Source: JBDSGC01 sp046594105 (lineage in GTDB: Bacteria; Acidobacteriota; Thermoanaerobaculia; Gp7-AA8). From it: 11,504 nucleotides of DNA. Each line of letters begins with the position of its first letter. Within the stretch, counting starts at the first letter, position 1. The translations under genes were made by a program, and so were the position numbers. Shown in pieces: positions 6,490 to 11,504 of this stretch. Location: assembly GCA_046594105.1 (NCBI GenBank), contig JBKJQB010000049.1, positions 1 to 11,504 on the forward strand, read 5' to 3'. The notes beneath the pieces were generated by a model. That model was given only the letters and a program-made list of their open reading frames with translations, was not told the origin of the DNA and did no database searches.

Positions 6490-7766
6490 CGCGAGGCCTT
6501 CCGCAGACGCCGGGCAGCGGCCAGCTCGTCGTTATCGCCGGCGATGGTCTCGTCGAAGGAAACCGGGTTGATGGGGCTGATGCGCTTCCGGCCGCGGGTC
6601 TGCAGACCGAAGAGCCGGATGAAGCCGGCCGAGTCGCGCGCGTCGTAGCCGGTCATGTTGAAGCTGGCCAGCGCCTCGGAGTACATCGAGTTGGGCGAGG
6701 TCCGGGACACCACCATCGCGCTCCCCTTGTACAACTTGAGGATCACCGCGCCGGTCACCGGCGCCGCGATGGCATCGACGAAGGCGTCGAATGCTTCGCG
6801 CAGAGGGGCAAACCACTGTCCGTTGTAGACCAGTTCCGCGTAGCGCGTGGCGATGCGCTCCTTCTCGTGCGAGCTCTCCCGGTCGAGGGTGATGGACTCC
6901 AGCGCCTTGAGCGCCGTGACCAGCATCGTGCCGCCGGGCGTTTCGTAGACCCCGCGCGACTTGATGCCGATCAGACGGTTCTCCACCAGATCCACCCGTC
7001 CCACTCCATGCCGCCCCCCGATGGCATTCAACGTTTCGATCAGCTCCGCAGGCGCGAGCGTCTCGCCGTTCACAGCGACGGGAATCCCGGAGAGGAACTC
7101 GATGGTGACTTTCTCCGGTGCGTCCGGCGCGACCATCGGATCGACAGTCAGCTTGAACATGGAAGCTTCCGGCTCGAATGCAGGATCTTCCAGCGGGCCG
7201 CCTTCGTGCGACAGATGCCACAGATTGCGATCGCGGGAGTACGGGTCCTTTTTGGTCACAGGGACGGAGATGCCACGCGAAGCGGCGTAGTCGATGGCGT
7301 CCTCGCGCGACACGATGGACCACTCACGCCATGGAGCGACCACCTCCAATTCCGGCGCGAGCGCCTGATAGGCCAGCTCGAAGCGGACCTGGTCGTTGCC
7401 CTTCCCGGTACAGCCGTGAGCGACCGCGTCGCATCCGGTGGCCAGAGCGATCTCCACCTGCTTACGCGCGATGATCGGGCGTGCGGTGGAGGTGCCCAGG
7501 AGGTAATCCTTCTCGTAGATCGCGCCGGACTTCAGGACGGGAAAGAGGTAGTCGCGCGCAAACTCCTCGCGCGCATCGACCAGATGGAACTCGCACGCGC
7601 CCGTCTGCAGCGCCTTCTCCGCCAGCCCGGCAGTCTCCTCGGCCTGGCCGACGTCGACCGCCACGGCCACGACTTCGCAGCCGTAGTTCTCCTTCAACCA
7701 GGGAATGATGATCGAGGTGTCCAGACCCCCTGAATAGGCCAGCGCCGCTTTCTTGATCGGTTTCAT
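6486..7766 (-). CDS. argG: Argininosuccinate synthase
   Basis: Condenses citrulline and aspartate with ATP to give argininosuccinate, AMP and pyrophosphate. The 426-residue protein has the N-type ATP pyrophosphatase loop YSGGLDTS (11-18), GTSTARPIIARK (91-102), HGCTGKGNDQVRFE (118-131), and the YSRDRNLWHLSHEGG stretch (176-190), all typical of the enzyme. A little longer than the usual 400 or so, it keeps an additional basic C-terminal end (RRLRKASR). The frame stays open upstream to 8135 but that part is antisense-like noise over argD. ATG 7766 gives the family N-terminus MKPIKKAALAYSGG, and AAGGAG (7777-7782) lies 10 bases before it. The start overlaps the argD stop as ATGA, so translation is probably coupled. 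Citrulline must come from a carbamoyltransferase encoded elsewhere. Confidence 0.97.
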   Translation of the reverse strand: MKPIKKAALAYSGGLDTSIIIPWLKENYGCEVVAVAVDVGQAEETAGLAEKALQTGACEFHLVDAREEFARDYLFPVLKSGAIYEKDYLLGTSTARPIIARKQVEIALATGCDAVAHGCTGKGNDQVRFELAYQALAPELEVVAPWREWSIVSREDAIDYAASRGISVPVTKKDPYSRDRNLWHLSHEGGPLEDPAFEPEASMFKLTVDPMVAPDAPEKVTIEFLSGIPVAVNGETLAPAELIETLNAIGGRHGVGRVDLVENRLIGIKSRGVYETPGGTMLVTALKALESITLDRESSHEKERIATRYAELVYNGQWFAPLREAFDAFVDAIAAPVTGAVILKLYKGSAMVVSRTSPNSMYSEALASFNMTGYDARDSAGFIRLFGLQTRGRKRISPINPVSFDETIAGDNDELAAARRLRKASR

Positions 7767-9073
7767 TTCGAGACTGCTCCTTGTCGGTTGGATGCTTCGT
7801 TCGCCGGCGCCTGCCACCCTGCTTGCGCCGCCATGGCCGGCGCAGTCATGGTCGGCGCAGTCATGGCCGGCGCAGTCAAGCCGGGCTGGGCGGCCAGGAT
7901 CGACTCGAGCGCTACGAGAAACTCGGTGAATGCTTTCTTCGGAGTGACGTAGGGCGGCAGAAGGCGGAGCACGTTGTCGCGTGCCGTGCCCACGATGAAG
8001 CCCTTGTCCATCAGAGCCATAGCCACAGGCTTCGCAGTGCGGTCCAGCTCGATGCCCCACATGAATCCCGTTCCGCGCACGTCCACGATTGCGGAGGTCT
8101 TCGCCTGCAGCTGACGAAGCTGGCGGCCGAACCATTCGCCGTACGCATCGACGCGTGCGAGCAATGCTGATTTTTCGATCTCATCCAGAACCGCCAGGCC
8201 GAGACGGCAGGCCACCGGATTCCCCCCGAAGGTCGTGCCGTGATGCCCCGGCTTGACCAGACCTTCGATGGCCTCACCGGTGAGGACGGCACCGAGAGGC
8301 AGACCGCCTCCCAATGGCTTGGCCATGGTGACGATGTCGGGGATGACGCCGCTGGACTGGAAAGCGAAGAGCGTTCCGGTGCGGCCGAAACCACACTGGA
8401 TCTCGTCGAAGATGAGGATCGCTCCGGTGCGATCGGCCAGCTTGCGCGCTCCGGCCAGGAACTCGACCGTCAGCGGGATGATCCCTCCCTCGCCCATGAT
8501 CGGCTCGAGCACGATGGCCGAGGTTTTCTCGCTGACAGCCGCCTCGAGCGCGGGGAGATCGTTGGGTTCCACGAACCGGACTCCGGGCATCAACGGCTCA
8601 AACGGAGTGCGATAGGCCGCATGACCGGTCATGGAAAGCGACCCCACCGTTCTTCCGTGAAAGCTTTCGTTGAGCGCTACCACTTCGCTGCGGCCCGGAT
8701 TGGCCAGCCGAGCAAACTTCAGGGCCGCTTCATTCGCCTCGGTTCCGCTGTTGCAGAAAAATGCGCGCAGCAGTCCTGAGGCCCGCACCAGCCGCTCTGC
8801 CAGCAGGCCCTGCGCTGGGTGGTAGTACAGATTGGAAACATGCAGCAACGAGGCGGACTGGTCGCGCAGCACCTTGATCAGCCGGGGGTGCCGGTGGCCG
8901 AGCACGTTGACGGCGATGCCGCCGAGCAGATCCCAGTACTCCCGTCCATGAGCATCCGTCAGCCGCGCACCCTTCCCGCTTCGGGGATGGAACTGCGTGC
9001 GGGCATACGTGCCCAGAATGAAGTTTCTTTCCCGCTCCTCCACGGCCGCAGGCGAATCGTCATGAACCAGCAT
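7763..9073 (-). CDS. argD: Acetylornithine aminotransferase with repeat-bearing C-terminal tail
   Basis: A class III, PLP-dependent aminotransferase (436 residues) converting N-acetylglutamate semialdehyde to N-acetylornithine with glutamate as donor. Visible residues are GTEANEAALK (110-119) for phosphate binding, F138-H139 stacking on the cofactor, D223 in IFDEIQCGFGRTG, the Schiff-base lysine K252 (MAKPLGGG), and T280-T281 in GTTFGGNP. Residue 396 onward is a tail of about 40 residues, rich in Ala, Pro, Thr and Met and holding three copies of TAP[AT]M; typical ArgD ends near residue 395-400, so this is an addition. I chose ATG 9073 because GGAGGGA sits six bases upstream. A GTG at 9121 would overlap the argB stop as GTGA and add 16 residues, but no ribosome site precedes it. 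The argD role over other class III enzymes rests on context. Confidence 0.95.
   Translation of the reverse strand: MLVHDDSPAAVEERERNFILGTYARTQFHPRSGKGARLTDAHGREYWDLLGGIAVNVLGHRHPRLIKVLRDQSASLLHVSNLYYHPAQGLLAERLVRASGLLRAFFCNSGTEANEAALKFARLANPGRSEVVALNESFHGRTVGSLSMTGHAAYRTPFEPLMPGVRFVEPNDLPALEAAVSEKTSAIVLEPIMGEGGIIPLTVEFLAGARKLADRTGAILIFDEIQCGFGRTGTLFAFQSSGVIPDIVTMAKPLGGGLPLGAVLTGEAIEGLVKPGHHGTTFGGNPVACRLGLAVLDEIEKSALLARVDAYGEWFGRQLRQLQAKTSAIVDVRGTGFMWGIELDRTAKPVAMALMDKGFIVGTARDNVLRLLPPYVTPKKAFTEFLVALESILAAQPGLTAPAMTAPTMTAPAMAAQAGWQAPANEASNRQGAVSK
7832..7876. repeat. Three tandem 15-bp repeats inside argD tail
   Basis: The unit CATGGCCGGCGCAGT occurs three times head to tail (7832-7846, 7847-7861, 7862-7876), with one C-to-T difference in the middle copy. 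Read on the minus strand each unit encodes TAPAM or TAPTM, so any change in copy number keeps the argD frame. It marks a slippage-prone minisatellite in an otherwise dispensable-looking tail. Confidence 0.85.
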
Positions 9074-9079
9074 GGGCGT

Positions 9080-9086
9080 TCCCTCC
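9080..9086 (-). promoter_or_regulatory. Shine-Dalgarno site deciding the argD start
   Basis: Minus-strand GGAGGGA, an almost full match to the 16S rRNA tail, ends six bases before ATG 9073. It supports that start over the upstream GTG at 9121, which lacks any purine-rich site. Confidence 0.7.
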
Positions 9087-9117
9087 GTGGATGCCGTGGA
9101 GCGAGCGAGCAGTGAAC

Positions 9118-9858
9118 TCACGCGGCGACGACATGGGTTCCTCCCGCTTCGCCGATGGCGATGGAGCGCACTCCGGACTGCAGCGCGTCGACGGCCGCCA
9201 GAAGCTTCGGACGCATCCCGCCGCTGACCAGACCCTTCTCGATCAGCGCCAGCGCATCGACGGCCGTCAAGCGCGGAACGACGTTGCCGTCGGCATCGAG
9301 GAGGCCGGCCACGTCAGTGATGAACTGCAGCGACTCCGCTTCCAGGGCCACGGCGATCGCTGCAGCCGCGGTGTCGGCGTTGACATTGAGAAGGGATCCT
9401 CCCGGTCCCTGGGCCACGGAAGAAATCACCGGCAGGATCCCCCGGTCGAGCATGGCGTGGACCAGCGCGCCGCTGGCGTTCGATACCCGCCCGACGTGGC
9501 CGAGGTCGATGCCGTCGATGGGCTCGTGACGAGTGGCGGTCAACGTTCCGGCATCCGCACCGGAGATGCCTGCGGCAGGGATTCCGATGGCGGTGAGCTC
9601 GGAGACCAGCATCTTGTTGACGGTGCCGGCGAGGACGGACACCACCACCGGAAGGGTCTCGTCGTCCGTGATGCGCAGCCCGGCGTGCGTCCGTTTCGGA
9701 ATCCCCAGGCGCGCCAGCTGCGCGTCGACATGCTTGCCGCCTCCGTGAACGAGAACGATGCGCTCGCCGTTCCGCCAGGCTGCGGCGATGGTCAGCAGCG
9801 CACCGTCACGCCGCCGCTGATCGTCCAGAAGGCTGCCACCGAGTTTGATCACATTCAT
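9118..9858 (-). CDS. argB: Acetylglutamate kinase, short arginine-insensitive type
   Basis: Phosphorylates N-acetylglutamate with ATP, the second pathway step. The 246-residue amino acid kinase fold shows K5 in KLGGSLL, the glycine loop HGGG (38-41), R62 in GLR, the NVNAD substrate/metal motif (N158, D162), D182 and K218. It starts directly at KLGG and so lacks the N-terminal helix that builds the hexamer in arginine-inhibited kinases. It also lacks the usual longer C-terminus with a GIGT motif. In both it resembles E. coli ArgB, so arginine feedback inhibition is unlikely (inference). HGGG is followed by K rather than the common P. ATG 9858 has GGAG about nine bases upstream. The open frame continues to 10500 through argC, but that is out-of-frame overlap, not a fusion. 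Gaps are 26 bases after argC and 44 before argD. Confidence 0.94.
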   Translation of the reverse strand: MNVIKLGGSLLDDQRRRDGALLTIAAAWRNGERIVLVHGGGKHVDAQLARLGIPKRTHAGLRITDDETLPVVVSVLAGTVNKMLVSELTAIGIPAAGISGADAGTLTATRHEPIDGIDLGHVGRVSNASGALVHAMLDRGILPVISSVAQGPGGSLLNVNADTAAAAIAVALEAESLQFITDVAGLLDADGNVVPRLTAVDALALIEKGLVSGGMRPKLLAAVDALQSGVRSIAIGEAGGTHVVAA

Positions 9859-9884
9859 CGACGTTTCTCCGATTCCAGCGGCGT

Positions 9885-10886
9885 TCACAACAGCGCCTGC
9901 GTTTCTGCGAATCCGCACATCCGGTTGAAATTCTGGACGGCCTGCGACGCCGCACCCTTCAGCAGGTTGTCGATGACCGAGACGATCACGGCGCGCCGGC
10001 CACCCTGCAGCAACTGAAACCCGATCTCCGCCCGCGGCGTGTTCACCACGTTCTTCAGCTCCGGCAGCTGACCCGCCGGCAACACTTTCACGAAGGGCGC
10101 GTGGTCGTAGGCCCGGCCATAGGCTTCGGTAACCTGCTGCTCGGTCATCGGATTGGTGAAGCCGACGTGGATGGTCGACAGCAGACCGCGAACGGTCGGC
10201 AGCAGGTGCGGCACGAAGACCAGCGCGGCGCGGTCGCCGAGATGGAGCTGCTGGCGGATCTCCGGCTCGTGCCGGTGGGTGCCCACGCCGTACGCTTTGA
10301 AATTGCCAAACAGCTCGGCGAATGACCAGGAGAGATCGGACTTCTTTCCCGCGCCGGAGACGCCGCTCTTGGAGTCGCAGATCACCGGCTGCTCGCGATC
10401 GATGGCGTAGGTCAGAGGCCGCAGGGCCAGCACGATGGAGGTCGGATAGCAACCGGGGTTGGCAACCAGCCGCGCTTTTTTCAGCTCTCCATTGCACCAC
10501 TCGGTGAGTCCGTACACCGCCTCCTGCAGCAGCGCGGGGCGCTGATGAGTGAAGCCATACCAGGAAGGGTAGAGCGTGGGATCGCCGAGACGGAAGGCTC
10601 CCGACAGATCGATGACCTGCATATCCAGGTCGAGCAGCCGGGGCGCCAGCACCGCGGAGACTTCGTTCGGAGTGGCCAGAAACACAATCTCCGGCTGCGC
10701 CGCGACGAGCGTCTCAAAAACGAAAGGCTCCGCCATGAGCTCGGGGAACGCCGGCGTGATCTGGGAGCGCTGCCCGCCCGAGGACGAATAGAGTCCGACC
10801 AGTTCCACCTCGCTGTGGCGAGCCAGGATCGCGGTCAGCTCTGCTCCCGCGTATCCCGTCGCACCGATGATGGCCACCCGCTTCAT
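9885..10886 (-). CDS. argC: N-acetyl-gamma-glutamyl-phosphate reductase
   Basis: NADPH-dependent reduction of acetylglutamyl phosphate to the semialdehyde, third step of the pathway. The 333-residue protein has the Rossmann loop GATGYAG (8-14), the catalytic cysteine C146 in NPGCYPTS, the SGVSGAG stretch (174-180), and the catalytic histidine region GTHRHEPEI (202-210). Length and all motifs are normal for the ArgC type, with none of the substitutions seen in LysY-like relatives that I can identify. ATG 10886 has a perfect GGAGGT nine bases upstream (10896-10901), located in the last codons of the preceding small ORF, and the start overlaps that ORF's stop as ATGA. Thus argC translation may be coupled to the small ORF. 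Confidence 0.97.
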   Translation of the reverse strand: MKRVAIIGATGYAGAELTAILARHSEVELVGLYSSSGGQRSQITPAFPELMAEPFVFETLVAAQPEIVFLATPNEVSAVLAPRLLDLDMQVIDLSGAFRLGDPTLYPSWYGFTHQRPALLQEAVYGLTEWCNGELKKARLVANPGCYPTSIVLALRPLTYAIDREQPVICDSKSGVSGAGKKSDLSWSFAELFGNFKAYGVGTHRHEPEIRQQLHLGDRAALVFVPHLLPTVRGLLSTIHVGFTNPMTEQQVTEAYGRAYDHAPFVKVLPAGQLPELKNVVNTPRAEIGFQLLQGGRRAVIVSVIDNLLKGAASQAVQNFNRMCGFAETQALL

Positions 10887-10984
10887 GCGCTGGCCACCTC
10901 CACGGTGTCCAGGGTGCGGCAGTCGAGCGTTGCGGCCCCGAGGGCCGCGGATCGAAAAGCGAGAGTCAGAAATTGTTCGTTCAT
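10883..10984 (-). CDS. 33-codon small ORF between argR and argC (possible leader peptide)
   Basis: Starts with MNEQFLTLAFRS and ends EVASA. Support for translation: GGAGGGA (10988-10994) sits three bases before its ATG, closer to the ribosome consensus than most genes here; the stop overlaps the argC ATG as ATGA; and the gap to the argR stop is only 28 bases. I recognise no family, and there is no signal peptide, strong helix or Cys pair. It has two Arg codons (positions 11 and 23), too few for a classic arginine attenuator. A GC-rich hairpin lies in its middle. Possible roles are a translational-coupling leader for argC, a small regulatory peptide, or the remnant of a lost gene. The frame extends upstream to 11176 inside argR, but that extension is a shadow. 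Confidence 0.5.
   Translation of the reverse strand: MNEQFLTLAFRSAALGAATLDCRTLDTVEVASA
10932..10948 (-). promoter_or_regulatory. GC-rich hairpin inside the leader ORF
   Basis: GCGGCCC and GGGCCGC form a perfect seven-base, all-GC stem with a three-base loop, 45 bases before the argC start. No T tract follows, so it is not an intrinsic terminator. It could pause ribosomes or shape access to the argC ribosome site, but in GC-rich coding sequence a stem this size can also be incidental. Confidence 0.35.
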
Positions 10985-10987
10985 GGG

Positions 10988-10994
10988 TCCCTCC
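10988..10994 (-). promoter_or_regulatory. Strong Shine-Dalgarno site of the small ORF
   Basis: Minus-strand GGAGGGA, with GGAGG five bases from the ATG at 10984. The same heptamer precedes argD. It lies in the 28-base gap between argR and the small ORF and is the best single reason to believe the ORF is translated. Confidence 0.6.
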
Positions 10995-11012
10995 GAGAGT
11001 GCAGCGGTGGAT

Positions 11013-11504
11013 TCAGCGCGCCTGATGGTCCGCCCGCTTGATGCCGGCGATGTCCTGAAGGCGTCGGGCCAGAGCGCTGGCGGCGGATGGAGTGCGCAGC
11101 GCCACGAAAATCGTGTCGTCGCCTCCGATGGTGCCGAGAACGTCATCGAGGGAACTGGCATCGAGCGCGCTGGCAACAGGCTGGGCAGCGGCAGCGGGCG
11201 TGCGGACGATCACGAGATTGCCGGCGGCCACGGCGGAGAGCACCGAATCCCGGACCAGTTGCTCGAGGCGTCCCACCCGGACTTCGCGCGGGGTGAAAGC
11301 GATGATCGGAGCCATGGCCGCGAGATCGCCCGGCGCAACGTAGCCGTTGGGCGTCTTGGCCAGGCCGAGCTCGCGCAGATCGCGGGAGAGCGTCGGCTGG
11401 GTCACCCGGACGTTCCGCTTCCGCAGGAGGGCCTGCAGCTCATCCTGCGAATGGACGGTCTGGGACCGGACGATCCGGAGGATTTCCTCCCGCCTGCGCA
11501 GGAC
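11013..11504 (-). CDS. argR: Arginine repressor (5' end outside window)
   Basis: ArgR family transcription factor that binds ARG-box operators as an arginine-loaded hexamer. The open frame runs off the right edge with 163 residues visible; typical members have 150-160, so only the start codon and a few residues are likely missing (the first codon seen is GTC, not a start). The N-terminal winged helix-turn-helix covers roughly residues 1-60, with QDELQALL and TQPTLSRDLRELGLAK, including the SR pair of the recognition helix. The C-terminal oligomerisation and arginine-binding domain holds GTIGGDDTIF with D129 and D130, the arginine-contacting aspartates. A low-complexity Ala-rich linker (TPAAAAQPVASA) lies between 102 and 113. 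As first gene of the operon it probably regulates its own synthesis along with argCBDGHJ. Its role as repressor versus activator is inferred. Confidence 0.95.
   Translation of the reverse strand, partial: VLRRREEILRIVRSQTVHSQDELQALLRKRNVRVTQPTLSRDLRELGLAKTPNGYVAPGDLAAMAPIIAFTPREVRVGRLEQLVRDSVLSAVAAGNLVIVRTPAAAAQPVASALDASSLDDVLGTIGGDDTIFVALRTPSAASALARRLQDIAGIKRADHQAR

Noticed and set aside
6486..8135. Apparent ArgG with a 123-residue N-terminal extension
   Set aside because: The extra part reads argD out of frame. The family N-terminus starts exactly at 7766 with AAGGAG before it.
9118..10500. Apparent ArgB fusion with a 214-residue N-terminal extension
   Set aside because: The extension is the out-of-frame reading of argC. 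The kinase begins at 9858 with its own ribosome site.
10883..11012. Classical arginine attenuator or riboswitch before argC
   Set aside because: There is no run of Arg codons, no terminator with T tract, and only 28 bases between argR and the small ORF, too little for a known aptamer.

Overview
The window is GC-rich bacterial chromosome (I estimate well above 60% GC, not computed). All eight recognisable full-length or near full-length genes lie on the minus strand. Most of it (about 3881 to 11504) is an arginine biosynthesis operon in the order argR, a 33-codon small ORF, argC, argB, argD, argG, argH, argJ. The genes are packed tightly: four junctions overlap by four bases (small ORF/argC, argD/argG, argG/argH, argH/argJ), and several Shine-Dalgarno sequences lie inside the 3' end of the preceding gene. 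ArgR at the head of the operon suggests autoregulated, arginine-responsive control; the promoter and operator must lie beyond the right edge. ArgJ implies the acetyl-recycling (cyclic) pathway. The carbamoyltransferase gene (argF) is not present and must lie elsewhere.

Left of argJ is a 255-base gap holding a palindromic intergenic repeat of about 133 bases (3736-3868). It is followed by ggt, a secreted gamma-glutamyltranspeptidase, and then an M20-family metallo-dipeptidase. These two probably form a peptide or glutathione-degrading pair: Ggt releases glutamate (or transfers the gamma-glutamyl group) outside the cytoplasm, and the M20 enzyme could cleave the resulting dipeptides. Glutamate is also the first substrate of the arginine pathway, but a functional link between the two groups is only inference.

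At the far left, the end of a plus-strand membrane protein gene (2-118) converges on the M20 gene. The convergent gap 119-432 carries a cluster of three small hairpins resembling REP-type repeats, plus a fourth imperfect hairpin.

The taxon cannot be fixed from the sequence alone. The GC-rich composition, operon-borne argR, ArgJ-type pathway and the intergenic palindromes fit a soil-type Gram-negative lineage such as Acidobacteriota, held with low confidence. No mobile element, RNA gene, CRISPR array or defence system is visible. The most interesting unexplained item is the small ORF between argR and argC: it has a near-perfect Shine-Dalgarno sequence, an internal GC-rich hairpin and an ATGA overlap with argC.
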